NCBI GenBank assembly: GCA_001574975.1
Contig: KQ965857.1
Coordinates: forward strand, 62,001-126,000
Reading direction: 5' to 3'
DNA: 64,000 nucleotides
Origin: Gonapodya prolifera JEL478
Taxonomy: Eukaryota; Monoblepharomycota; Monoblepharidomycetes; Monoblepharidales; Gonapodyaceae
Part shown: positions 34,352 to 45,912 of the stretch, piece by piece
Layout of the letters: the number at the start of each line of letters is the position of its first letter
How positions within the stretch are numbered: position 1 is the first letter of the stretch
Notes under the pieces: model-generated
Told to the model about the DNA's origin: nothing
The model's input: only the letters and a program-made list of their open reading frames with translations
Databases searched by the model: none
Translations under genes and position numbers: made by a program

Positions 34352-37005
34352 ATGCCTGTTCTCGCTGGCCCCATGCCGCTCGACAAAGTCGACGACTTGC
34401 TCTCCGGCCCGGTTGGCGCGCAGCTCGGTCTGGCACGAAAGCGGATGGTCCTGCCCTGGACCACCACGGGAGAGTCAAGTGCGTTTCTTATTTTGTGACG
34501 TCGACACGATATTGACTGGTCCAGAACGATCGACGTCACGTTCCGCCTTCTCTTGCGAAAATTGGGCTCTCCCACAATTCCGAATCAAAAAAGACCGACA
34601 GCCGGCAGACGAAGATGCCTCGGTGGAAGTTTTTGCCGACGCATTGCCAAATGCGAGGGCTTGTTGGGAAACAATCGCGGCCACTTACGCGAATAACCCC
34701 AAAGGCCGAGAGTACAGTGAGTTGTGGTCTGTGGGAAGAAGCCCTTGCTGCTCTCACCACCCCTACAAATCGAAAGTCGTGTACTATGGTGCCACCCCGG
34801 CTGAAACTATCCGCTTGACCTACTTCCAAGTCGCGCGCCAAGTCCAGCAAATCGCACACCAGCTCGTGGGCCTTGGACTCAAAAAGGGCGACCGCGTGGG
34901 AATCGCTATGCGCAACTACCCTGAGTGTGAGTTCTTCATGGAGGACTCTATCATTCCACATCTCACAGCAAGGTTTCAACGTCACAGACATGCCGACGTG
35001 GTGGGCGATTGTGTGCGCCGGATTTGTCGTTGTCCCTCTCAACGCCTGGCTCACCAAGCCCGAGCTGGAATGGTGTATCAAGGACGCAGGATGCCGAGTG
35101 CTTTTTGTCGACCCGGAGAGGGTGGAGCGTCTGGGGGGGAAGAATGGAAAGGGGCTTGCGGACATTGTTCATGTGGGTATTTATTGTCTTAATAGTTTGT
35201 CCATCACCCGACTTACAACTCTTCTCCCGGAAAAAGCCTAAAGGACCTGTCATTCACTACGTGACCGTCCGCTGTGGCTCTCGTGCCCTTCCCGTGCCAT
35301 CAACACCATTCCACCACCTCCTGGATGCCACCCTTCCCCTCACCCTCCCCGCTGTTGACATCTCCCCCTTCGACAACATGCAGATTCTGTACTCGTCGGG
35401 CACCACGGGCCACCCCAAGGGTGTCCTTCATCACCATTTAGAATGGGCGCAGCAGAGCGTCGCATACAGGTACGGTGTTATGAGGGCTGTCATCAGGTCC
35501 GGGCTAGACGTCCCGGATTTGAAGGAAGGCGAACTGCCTCCGCAGACAGTTTGGTACTTGCCGGTGAGTGGTCGAAAAACGATTGACCCGACGACCGTGT
35601 AAACACAATCCGCTGGCCGCCACAAAGGTGCCCCTGTTCCACTTGACAGGCATTGCGTACACCTATGGCGCTTCGATGTCGGGCGGAAAAATCGTGTACT
35701 CGTACAAATGGGTTAGTCATCGTCTGTGGGCCAGGCATCCACGTCGAAACCAAGACAATCTCCAATCATCGTCTCTTTCTCATAGGATGCTGCCGACGGC
35801 ATAGACATCATCCACGCGGAGCAGGTGACCAACTTCATGGGCGTTCCTACCATGAGCTTGCAGATCATCGAGTCGCCAAAGTTTAACCTGGACAAGGTCA
35901 AGTCCCTGCTCTCGCTCGGGTACGGTGGAGCCCCAGGTCCGGCAGCATTGAGGTCCAGGGCCAAGGCAGCGTTCAAACAGGATGGTGTGGGAGAGCCAAG
36001 CAACGTACGTGCACGCGGAAGTTGTGGTGATACTGGCTCGGTCACCACCGTGTTGCCATTCCTTCACAGACCTACGGCGCCACAGAGTGCCTTGGTGTCG
36101 CGGCTAACGGTGGGCCGGACTACGCCGAGAAACCCGAGTCCGTCGGCAAACCGTTACCGTTCCACCGTGTCGAGATTCGATCCACGGATGGGCGCGTGCT
36201 CCCCAAGGGTGAAGTTGGTGACATCTGGATTAAGAGCTGGGGTGTGGCCAAGGGATACTGGAACAACGAGAAGGCGTCAGCGTCCACGTTCCAAAGGGGG
36301 TGGTACTCGACGGGAGGTGAGTAAGAGTTGTGTGATGAATTACGCTGTACCACATGTTGACGATGGTATCATTGGGGCCTCGGTTCATTCTTGTCCTTGA
36401 AGATATTGGTGAGTTCCAGTTTCGTCTCTATTGTTTCCGTGATCTCACCGACACCAATCTCAGGTCGATTCGACGAGGACGGATTCCTCTACCTCCTGGA
36501 CCGCTCCAAAGACATGCTTATTCGGGGTGGTAAGTCGGAAGTCCCGGTAATCGATTCGCGTGTCGCGTACCAATGATGACTGCCACGTAGGAGAGAATGT
36601 GTACTGCACTGAAGTCGAAGCCGCCTTACTCTCCCACCCAGACGTCATGGACGCTGCCGTGTTTGGCATTCCACACGTGAGTGCGCATTGTTTGTGGGGA
36701 GGGAGAGGAGGACCAGGGAACTGACTGAAGTTGCCTTGTGACGTGCGTTCTAGCGTGTGCTTGGCGAAGAAGTCGGCGCTTCCGTCCGGATCACCCCGGC
36801 ACGGTTTGGCAAGGTGACCTCTGAGGAGCTTCGCAAGCACTGTGCCGAGCGGATCGCCAAGTTCAAGGTTCCCGCGTACATCCAGCTGGTCAACGAGGCT
36901 CTCCCTGCAACACCCAGCGGGAAAATCCTGAAAAGGGAGATCAAGATCGTGGTGGCAAAACTTGCTGCCAAAGATCTGGGTGGGGAGTTTGCAGCGAAGC
37001 TGTGA
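34352..37005 (+). CDS. AMP-binding acyl-CoA synthetase-like enzyme
   Basis: This is an adenylate-forming ligase that activates a carboxylic acid (likely a fatty or other acyl acid) to its CoA ester. The ATG at 34352 begins MPVLAGPMPLDKVDDLLSG. At least nine exons follow with ordered landmarks: TYFQVARQVQQIAHQL, LGLKKGDRVGIAMRNYPE, PTWWAIVCAGFVVVPLNAWL, and the AMP-binding signature ILYSSGTTGHPKGVLHHH. Next come PLFHLTGI, LLSLGYGGAPGP and TYGATECLG. The adenine/ribose-binding block is WYSTG|DIGRFDEDGFLYLLDRSKDM, joined by splicing at the marked point. IRGGENVYCTEVE follows, also across an intron, and the catalytic lysine region near the end is PATPSGKILKREI. All core motifs are intact and the length (about 600 residues) fits. 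Substrate choice and organelle targeting cannot be read directly. Confidence 0.88.
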
Positions 37006-37083
37006 TGCAGAGAGGGGAATGGAATCGACTGTACCTAATGTTATTAGACGGGAACTCGCAACACAATAATATTCTGATTCGCT

Positions 37084-38449
37084 CTACCACCACCCTAACG
37101 AATGACCCCTACTGTCCACCCTCTTCTTCTCCGGTACGCTGCCCATGGCGCCCTCCATTTCACACGCCATACCTGCTGCCACAGTGGCCCTCGCCAAGGC
37201 TTCTTCCACCGCTGCCTTGAACACGTCTAGGCCGACAGAAGCGCCTTGCTTTGAGTACGTTCGCACTTCCTTCGACTTCGCCAGAGCCGCCACCAAATAT
37301 CCAACGAATGTATCCCCCGCCGCCGTGGTGTCGGCGACGTGGACGTCGGGCAGTGTGGGTCGGAAAAGGACGTCCAGGGAGAGTACGTCGCCGGTCTCGG
37401 GTGCCCTCCGGACGACGCAGGCCACAACACCCCGCGCTCCCACCGTGACGACCAGCAAGGCACATGAGGAGCCCCGACGAAGCGCCGATTGGAAGAGCCG
37501 ACGGGATTCCTCTGTGTCCCCCGCCATCAGCGTGTCAACCACATCGGCAGGACGCCGTGGAGACCCTCCCTCAATCGCGTCGATGAACCCCGCGAACTCG
37601 ATCTCGTTGAACACCAGGACGTGAACCTGGGCGATGGGGAAGGTGTCCAGCACCGAAGCGTGGAAGGGAGCCGGGTTGAACACCACAACAAAGCCTGAAG
37701 GAGGGATGGGCCTCGTCTCAATCGCGGTGTGGAGGGGAGGGGAGGTTTGACGATGAGAACACGCACCCTTTGCGACCGCCGAGGCCATGACGTTGCCACC
37801 GGCGCTGATCTCATTCTGCATGACAATCCACCTATCCTGCTCCTGCGTGGCATCCACGCCGTCCAAGACCCCGTCCGCCCACGCGCGGGTCACGGCATGG
37901 TTTGCCCCCGCGAACAGCACGATGGCGTTCTCGCCCGAGGTTTCGCGGTGCTGGATGATGGCCCTGCCTGTCGACTGTTCTTGATTTCATCGCGTTAGAT
38001 GCAAACGGAACAGATCGGGGGGCCGTCTGGTGGTTTCGATGACTTACCAGGTCCGGGTTGAGCTCAATGAGCCGAATGTCAACCCCGTGAGACCGCATGA
38101 GGTCGCGGACCCATCGGCCGTCGGGGCCTATGATTCCCGCGTGCAGCGGGGCCGCGCCAGCCTACGGTTATCCATGGATAGGGTGAGGTGGAGTGATGCA
38201 GCGAAGCAGAGCACACATGATATCAAAGAACCCACTTTTGCGAGCGCAACACTCTGATTTGCACCTTTACCGCCCGGCGAGACTTTGTAGTGGGTGCTTT
38301 TACGTCAAGCGGGTGTGAATCGCTTGTTGGAGCGACGGTGATGCAAAACGGCGCGCGAACCTGGCGAGGGTTTCTCCAGGGGTCACGATGTGGGGAACGG
38401 TGAAGACGTCGTCGATGTTGATGGAGCCCAGGCAGAGTATGGTGGGCAT
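37084..38449 (-). CDS. Ribokinase-like pfkB family sugar kinase
   Basis: This is a carbohydrate kinase of the PfkB family, most like ribokinase, which phosphorylates ribose at O5. The ATG at 38449 begins MPTILCLGSINIDDVFTVPH and is followed by TPGETLA. The next exon has the substrate-binding GGKGANQSVALAK, rebuilt near 38265-38240. Then come HAGIIGPDGRWVRDLM and IVLFAGANHAVT. The last exon has FNPAP, LVFNEIEFAGF, LLVTVGARGVV and the catalytic anion-hole motif DTTAAGDTFVGYL with the base Asp. It ends at 37084. The TAAGD form is typical of ribokinases. Five or so exons keep frame. It lies tail-to-head with the TatD-like gene just upstream on the same strand, about 100 bases away. Confidence 0.88.
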
Positions 38450-38554
38450 CGAATGGTGAAGCTTCGGCGAGTTCGGAACCTCCTTTGCCAACTGAAGGCG
38501 ACCATCATGATTGAATGCTTCCAAAATACGTATCTACAAAGCTCTACTTATCAG

Positions 38555-39563
38555 CTATGACAATTCGATACCAAAACACCTGCACGCATTCTCCCACGTA
38601 ACTTCGACGCATCGCGCGACGGACCATCCCTTCACCTCGGCCACCTTTGTGGCAATGTCCCACATGGCGCCGTCCACGTCGACGGGAGAGTGCACGTCGG
38701 ATTCGAGCAGGATCTTGTCGTCCGGCACGGCCAGGACGCGCTGGGCGAACTGGGGCGAGCGCGCGGACACACACGAGGAGAAGGAAAAGTACAGGTGCGG
38801 GGCGAGGGGTGAGCGCAGGAGGGAGGTGGTCAGGTCGGGGGAGAGTGTGCATGAGTGGAAGGTGAAGGAGGGGGGGAAGGATGTCGGTGTGTCGGAAGGT
38901 GGAGTCGGAGGTGAGGGGGTTGGTATTCTGCCCGACGGAGGTGGTGCTTTCCACAATCCTGCCTCGCGCGTGAGCTGCTCGAGGATCTCCACGACGAGAC
39001 CACCTGCGCGCACGCAGTGGGCACTGACGGGGCGGCGGAAGCGACCTGCGATGCGGAGTTGCTGGATAAAGGTATCTCTCTGCGCTTGAAGGGAGTACCG
39101 CTTGTTGGTGAGCGGGTCAGTTGCCACTTTGTCGAGACCGACTTCGCCCAGAATGGCAGATCGGTGTGCGGTGAGGCAACTTTGGAGCGTGGACAGGTCG
39201 TTGTGCAAGAGCTCCAATCCTTGTGCAGATTCAGGTTCTTCTGGCGTGGTTGTATCATATTTTTTGGTGAACCATGGGTGGACTCCTGTAAAGACCGCAT
39301 TATACGGAGACTAAGACATGAGTGTACTTGGTCTTCCAAATCATACCGAAAGCCATGACAATCTTTGATGGAGCCTCCCTCGCGATGGTCTGTACTCTTT
39401 CCCAGTCATCGACTCGCGTGCCCATGACTGCGACTTTCCCCACTTTCAGTGCGCGTGTTGCATCTGCCAGAATTACGTCGTCTGGCTCGTCGATGATGTG
39501 GGAGTGCACGTCGAAGAGTTTTTGCCATAGGGGACTGTCCGCGTCCGGGGGTGGCTGACCCAT
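38555..39563 (-). CDS. TatD-like metal-dependent hydrolase
   Basis: This is a TatD/amidohydrolase-type enzyme, likely a divalent-metal-dependent nuclease. The ATG at 39563 is followed by DVHSHIIDEPDDV, giving the first metal ligands HxH. After an intron the GVHPWF block is followed by ILGEVGLDK (the Glu ligand). Next come VSAHCVRAGG and FTFHSCTLS (two His ligands), then DKILLESDVHSP (the final Asp) near the C-terminus at 38555. All ligand positions of the family are present. A proline-rich insertion (PPPSGRIPTPSPPTPPS) between the two His blocks is unusual. The layout resembles the fungal Scn1-type branch rather than bacterial TatD, but the branch assignment is tentative. Confidence 0.85.
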
Positions 39564-39904
39564 CGGAAGCCAATCGCCAGCTTATGACCCGATGGACTGG
39601 TTGACCGAATGTGCCTGTCACTTGCGTCTTTGGGCAGGCAAATTTAGCCGGGTTTCAAAACGAAACTTCCTTTGAGCCCTCGGAACCAACTCCAACTCAA
39701 CCCCGCGGAGAGAGCTTGTGAGCGTTTTCGTCTTCTCTCGCCTGCCGCTGCTGCTCTCTGTCTTCTTACTCGCTCTCTGTTCCCTTCCGCACGGTCCTTC
39801 TTGTGTTCGCACGTTCCTTTTCTCTGTCCTGTTCATTCTTTTGGCGTTCTCTCGTCCCCTTCCCTTCCATCGATCAAAGTCCATCGTTTGCTCTATCCAG
39901 TTCC
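39564..39904. other. Divergent promoter region
   Basis: This lies between the TatD-like gene (minus) and the hypothetical gene (plus). A pyrimidine-rich tract at about 39725-39890 precedes the ATG at 39905. No gene was recognised. Confidence 0.5.
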
Positions 39905-41546
39905 ATGTCGCAGCCCAAGGCTCCTGTCATCGACCCATTCCCACACCAAACTTTGTCAAATCAAGACTACGAGGAGGAATGGAACGATGAAGATCTGTTC
40001 GACGAGTCTGATCCGTTTGCTGGGATTGGAAACCGCGAGCTTGGCGATGACCGGCTTCCTGACGAAATTGACTACGAACCAGGTGTGTGATGATATTCAC
40101 AGGGCTGGGGGGTGGATGAGCGACGAGTTGCGAGACCGAGCCCTAAGAGTGAGAGCGCTGACCGAGGCTGCCGAGCGAAGCGAGACGTCCATTCTCTGCA
40201 GCGAAGCGGCTATGACAGCCCGTAGCACTCATTCTCGACACACCTTCTCCACACGCTTACATTTCGTCACAAAACCAGCCATCGCACTCTTCCGTCGCAC
40301 TTTGGAGCTCCGAAACGCTGCTAAGCGATCCGCCCTCGAACTGTGTGAAGTCCTCGAAGCTGAAATAAAGTCTGCCAATGAACTCTTGGGCGAGTACTGT
40401 ACCAATCGCTCGTCCCTTCCCTCACACATCTTTGTTCTCACATACGCCAACTCTCCAGAATCCTTCGCGACCACCGTCCTCATCCCCCTCACCGATCTCC
40501 TCCCAACCCTCGAAACAGCCCCACCATCTCCCGAACCTCTCGACCCTCCTCGCCGCCTTGCACGCCGCCACCTCATGCAAGCCGCTGCGGCCATCAACGT
40601 GTCGGACTGGGACGCCGGGTGGAACGACGCACTGGACGGATCCCTCCACGCCATAGACGAATTTTGCGCATGCTGGGCGAACCTCCTCGGCGCCTTGAAA
40701 GATCTCAAGCGGTGCGAGGCTGAGATGGACGAGGTAGACGACACGGGACACGCTCTCGGCGGCGGGACTTCGACGTCTCTTCCCACAACCCCTGGGACCT
40801 TCGAGCACTCGTCAGCGCCATCCACTTCACCACCTCACTCACAGCCGCCGGCCCCACACACCGTGCCCGATCTGCCCGTGCCCGTCACTGCTGGTGTCAC
40901 AAACACGCCACCCCCACCTGTCCCTGTCCGCGCCGACCCACCAGCTTCCTCGACCTCCTCGTCTCCCCTGGACGCTTCATCGTCTCCCACGGCTGCGCGC
41001 GCCCCTCCACCAGATCTCACCGGGGGACGCAGCGAATCTGACCCCGCGTCCACCCCGCCAGGTCCGCCCTCCGAGGACGACGAGGGTCCACGCACAGAGT
41101 CCTTTGCAGCACCCCCTGGGGCGACGTCTATGCCCATGCATGCCACACCTCCTTCTCCTTCCTGGTCCCGCTTTCTGCGCCCCGTGGGTTCATCCCCGCC
41201 ATCAGACCCTCTCGACCATCTCGCGCCACCCTCACCCTCGCCACCGAGCTCTATCGGGGACCTGGACTCGCAGATGTGCGGTGGAGTGCCCTGGGGGGAC
41301 ACCGGCACCGTCGGGCAGGGGCAGGGGCAGAGTGACAGTGGGTTGGGGGAGCAGGAGGAGGAGCACGATAGTGGAGACTCGGTGGAAGGCGCCGCGGCGG
41401 ACGAAGTGGGGAACATGGAGCACAATGATGGGAATGGAGACGGCCACGTGCAAGGACCGGGAGAGGAGGCGGGCGCCGTGCGTGGGAAGGTCGTCGTCGG
41501 CAGCGCGCAAGGTGACGAGGCGAAGGGCAGCAACGGCAACAACTGA
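39905..41546 (+). CDS. Hypothetical protein with acidic N-terminus and Pro/Ser-rich tail
   Basis: The ATG at 39905 begins MSQPKAPVIDPFPHQTL. A very acidic stretch follows (YEEEWNDEDLFDESDPF). A 67-base intron (about 40082-40148) restores frame into VRALTEAAERSETSIL. The middle, to about residue 260, is predicted helical: ALFRRTLELRNAAKRSALEL and SLHAIDEFCACWANLLGALK. From about 40740 the protein is low-complexity Pro/Ser/Thr and then Gly/Gln/Glu-rich to the stop at 41546. No family was recognised. The helical middle suggests a small folded or coiled-coil core inside a disordered protein. Confidence 0.65.
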
Positions 41547-41963
41547 ACGCCTGGTCGTTTGCACATGGCGCTGCAATTGTCTTTAGACGTAACTTGGGCA
41601 CATTTAAAACGAATTAATTTTCTCGATAGAGTGGTCACAATATGCACCACCAATAAATTTTTCTTACACGTTGTCTCGGCGCACCTTATCACCGCATCAA
41701 CAGGTCGTCGAAATGTCCGTGTCCAACTGTACCAAAACCTCTGAACCTTCCTCACCATCTACTGAATTGAAGCACATAATACAAGTGACTATTTGCATGC
41801 CCAGCCATATCCCAAAGTCCCTCCTCGCGATCAATAAACCTCCCCTGTGCGCATTCACGCCGCCCCCTTGCAAATAGTCAGCTCCTTCATTTGCTCCAAG
41901 GCCTGGCCGTCCCCAACAACAACGATCGAATTAAGCACGTCAGCCATTCATAAATACAACCCA
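41547..41963. other. Convergent intergenic region
   Basis: This AT-rich stretch lies between the 3' end of the hypothetical gene and the 3' end of the BAR gene. No gene was recognised. Confidence 0.5.
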
Positions 41964-43441
41964 TCACATGAACTTGAAACAACCCACCTCCTCCACCACA
42001 CCCTCCTTGCCCAAATTTCCCAGGTCCAGGTCGCTCCCCGTCGCCTTCTTCTCGACCTCACGTAGACGCGCTGCGCCGGCACGCCAGAATTGTAGGTTGG
42101 CCTTGATGAGGGCCTCCACGGAGGGATCGAGGATTTCGTGCCGTTGCGAAAGGAGGTTGGGGATGTCGGTGATGAGGAGGGTATTGAGAGATTCGTAGTG
42201 CGTGCGGACGGCGGTAAGCTTTGCCTCGTTCTGTTGGCGGCAATAGTTCGGGGAGCGGGCGCAGTTGCAGTTTGTAGTTTGTGGGAGTAAGATATGAGCA
42301 CCTTCACACTTCAAGTGGACATTTTACCCCGCTCCTCCAATGGCACTCACTCGAGGCAATTTTCCCGCATCTCCGCTGGGCTTTTCCACCAGTTTCCGTA
42401 CTTTAGCCTTTTGCAGATCATAGTCGAGCAGTTTTTTGCGCCGCTTGTCCATGCAGGCGTTGAACTCGTTCGAAACCGAGTTCGAAAGCGTGGTCACGGG
42501 CTCGTACACGGTGACGCGGTACGCGTCGTCCTGGAAGTGGAGCGTCGGTAGGGTCAGTTGGTGAGCCCAGGAACCTATCTTTTGAACCCCAAGCCAAGTC
42601 CCTCCGGTCCAACTTCGCATCACGCCCTATCTCATCACCAAGTCACACCCAGTCCTCCAAGTCCCCTCTACACTTCCAGTCCAGCTTCGCGACACATCGC
42701 CAAGCCACACGCAATCCCAACTCACAAACTCCTTCCTCCCTTCCTCGTCAATCTTAGTCGAAACCTCCTTGTACTTAAGCGCCGCGTACCCGTTGCCCTG
42801 CGACGGGTCATCGTAGAGGGCTTCACAGGCTTCGGCAATGGTGCGTTGGGTGAGAGTAACGGCTGGAGAAGCGGGCGGGTGGCCCGGTCAACCGGGAAAC
42901 GGGAAACTAGAGCCGCGAGCCGCGAGAATTGAATCCGAAGTGTTTGAAGGTTTCTGTCCATTGTCTCCACAGTGATGCTCAAGGAGAAGTAGAATGTTGC
43001 CGTCTATGGCGTGGCTTGGCATGCCATTTGTTCCCAATAATCACGAACCATGCCGTTCCTTCCAAACCCTGCTTTTCCATCGGCAAGAGCTTCCCACCCA
43101 CCTCTCATCGAATCCAAGTTTGACTTTGCCTCTTTCTGAAACTTGAGCAGCCGCGCTTCGAAGCTAATCGCGGGGACCGATCACAGTTCAGCTTCACATG
43201 TCGCCGCAACCCCTAACCAAACGGTCGTCTCACCTCTTGAACCGCTTCTCCTCCGCGTCATACACGGGATCCGTTGTCTTCTCCACAAGGCCTGCCGACA
43301 CTTGGATCTGGCCTATTCCGCGGTTGATCGCTGGATGGCAGGTGAGAGGGGGCAACAGGGAGCCGGAACACGTAGCATCAGTAGCGACAAAAGTCGTTCG
43401 GATGCGTGTCGCGTACCCTTCTTGAATCCTGCCCAGGACAT
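41964..43441 (-). CDS. Amphiphysin-type BAR domain protein (Rvs161/Hob3-like)
   Basis: BAR proteins sense or bend membranes during endocytosis and actin patch turnover. The ATG at 43441 gives MSWAGFKK, which splices (phase 1) to AINRGIGQ. Then come VEKTTDPVYDAEEKRFKR, KFQKEAKSNLDSMR, TIAEACEALYDD and YRVTVYEPV. The characteristic KLLDYDLQKAKVRKLVEKPS is followed by KLPR. The last exon has YESLNTLLITDIPNLLSQR and DPSVEALIKANLQFW. About seven or eight small exons are needed. The protein is essentially only the BAR domain (about 260 residues) with no SH3, as in Rvs161 and Hob3. Relative to yeast Rvs161 the region after helix 1 looks shortened, but exon calls there are least certain. Its start lies only about 60 bases from the divergent fusion gene. 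Confidence 0.87.
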
Positions 43442-43499
43442 CACTGGTTTTACTCAGAAGTTAATCCGTGTCCGCAGTCAACTCAACGACTCCAGTCCA

Positions 43500-45749
43500 A
43501 TGAATCTTCCCATCAATATCCTTCCAGAGGTGGATTGCGTCAAATTTTCATCGATTTGACGCGCCGCACTGCCGACCACCACGATTTAGAACGTGAAATC
43601 CCGCATTTTCCGCATCGTCAACTCCACACAGTCCGCTGCACCTGTCCCCGTTGAATCTGGGCAAGAACCCGCGGCATCTTTGCCGACAACCCTCAAGAGG
43701 ACTATCGATATTGCACTTGATGATTTTGCACGCGAGGGGTTCGTTACTCTGGATGGAGCAGTTGCTCATAGAGTGCGGGGTTCTGAAACACCAGATCCAG
43801 ATGAAGATGAGAAGGAGATTGACGATGTGTGGGCAGAGGACATGGTGCTCAAGGCACAGGAGATGGCAGAGGTACGTGTTCGTGCACATTCGCAAATCCC
43901 AAGCATATTTAAACGTCATAATGCAGGGCTTGAAGGACACCTTGCGCCCCGCTAAAATGGGCTCAGGCGTCACCAGCAACAAAGACAAATCTCTCCGCGG
44001 GGACCAACTGCGCTTCTTCAACGCGTCGTCCCTCGCACAAGACTCTTGCTCCCATTCCGAGTTGCCTCACATCACCACCCTCCGTGTTCTCAAGCGGCGA
44101 CTCGATTCGGTGGCGTCCTTTATGTCCCACTCTCTTGGTGTGCCCCTTGTTGCGCGCTCGGTCCAGCTGGCGCGGTACGCTGGGACGGCCGGGGAACGCT
44201 ACGTGAAGCACGCAGACAGCGGACCCTCAAATCCCACGCGAACCCTCACCCTGCTGCTCTACCTGAACCCAAACTGGGACGTGTCGACTATGGGCGGGCA
44301 GCTTCGCCTGTGGCCGAGCGGGGAGGACGGCTCACCCGTGGAGGTCGAGCCACTAATGGACCGTCTTGTCGCTTTTTCTTCGGCCACGTTGCACGAAGTT
44401 CTCCCCTCGCATGCTCCGCGGTCTGCACTCACGGTGTGGTACCACTCGCCCGATCCAGACGCCTTCCGGCATTCGTTGGCCGATCGAGCTCTCCGTCCGA
44501 CCATAGAACACTGGCGCAGTGTTCCAGCGTCCCCTTTTCTGTACCTCCACCCCGACACTACCTCGAGGATCTTCGTCTCCGTCCCGGCCTACCGTGACCT
44601 GGACGTGCACTCGACCCTGGCGTCCCTCTTCGGTCGGGCATCGAACCCCACACGTGTGTTCGCGGGTGTCCTCTACCAGGACGCCCCGGAAGATGCAGGG
44701 ATGCACGACCCGACCCTCATAGAATCGTGGAAGGGGCAGGTGCGGACTCGGACGTGGCATGCGCGGGATGCGCAGGGGCCCGTTGTGGCGAGGAGCGAGG
44801 TTGCTACGATGTGGGAAGGTGAAGAGTACTACATGCAGATTGACTCGCATATGGTGAGTCAATTGGCTTTTTACTGTGAGGAATGTCGTACGGGAATAAC
44901 CTCCGACACCCCCTAACCCCTCTTTGCGTCGTGGAGCGTTTCGGCAAGCATTGGGATCTGAGACTCCTCGATCTCATTCGAAGGTGTCCGGACCCTGCCC
45001 GATCCGTGCTCACTACGTACCCTCCAAACTACGAACCCGAAGCAGAGACTGAGAACCGGGCGACACCAAGCGACTGCGTCGCTCGGGGGCCTGTCATTTT
45101 ATACGTATCGAAACTCGATGATAATGGCATGCCCCGAGTTTCCGGACGGGTTTTTACGCTAAGCAATCCGCACGCGATACCTCCTCCACCCCTTTCAAAT
45201 CTCTTAAATGGAGTTTCCGGATCTGGTGACCCGCAAAGGGACGCCCAACGCCAGTATGGACTGCTGCCTTCTCGACTCGCATCTGCAGGCTTTGTATTCG
45301 CCCCCTCCAGCATCCTCAATGACGTACCAGCTGATCCTACGCTACGGCATCTCTTCTTCGGCGAAGAGACGCTGTGGTCTGCAAGGGCCTGGACTCGTGG
45401 ATGGGACCTGTGGACATGGCAGCCCGCTGCATGGCCTGTGCGGTCAGAGCCGTTCAAGTTGGATGACCTTGTGCGGCACCGGTGGAGTCGGTCGTATCGC
45501 CGAACGTGGGTTGGTGACGTGAAGGACGCTGGGGGGACGGACGGTGACAATGGGCAGTGGTCCAAGGAGAGGACTGCCACGCATGCGGTGGTGAAGGCGG
45601 TGCTGGGGATGCCTGGAGGGTCCGCGCTGGATGAGGAACACGCCCTTGGTGGTGTTTATGGGCTGGGAACAGTGAGGTCGATGGAGGATTTCGGCAGCTG
45701 GAGTGCAGTGGATTTTGCACGTGGACAGGTAAAAGCACTTGGTGTCTGA
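43500..45749 (+). CDS. Prolyl 4-hydroxylase (PHD/PhyA type) fused to GT60 Skp1-type GlcNAc-transferase
   Basis: This is a bifunctional enzyme of about 683 residues. Residues about 105-280 form a 2-oxoglutarate/Fe(II) dioxygenase of the EGLN/PhyA type. It shows RYAG, YVKHAD (iron ligands H199 and D201), LLLYLNPNWD, GGQLRLWPS, DRLVAFSS, LHEVLPS (third ligand H260) and RSALTVWY (2-oxoglutarate-binding Arg). From about residue 300 a GT60 glycosyltransferase follows: IFVSVPAYRD, RTRTWHARDAQGP and EEYYMQIDSHM (the metal/sugar-nucleotide motif). The last splices to RFGKHWD, then LTTYPP. In Dictyostelium PhyA hydroxylates a Skp1 proline and Gnt1 adds GlcNAc to it. No signal peptide is seen, fitting a cytoplasmic role. 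Exons: 43590-43871, 43927-44853, 44937-45749. The first exon (43500-43529) is proposed because the frame lacks an early ATG. Confidence 0.9.
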
Positions 45750-45912
45750 TTTACAATTGACGTAGCGAGCATGCTGTGGATTGAATAGCAGTAATGGTAA
45801 TGCCAAGAAAGGTTGCGATTTCACGCATAATCCGATCTTTCCCGGTGAAGGCGGATCTGAATTCGAAAGTTATTACATAAACAACCAACAAAGATAATTC
45901 GCCACCAATCCA

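Noticed and set aside
40835-41758. 307-codon minus-strand ORF
   Set aside because: It is antisense to the Pro/Ser-rich tail of the gene at 39905-41546, and its low complexity explains the openness.
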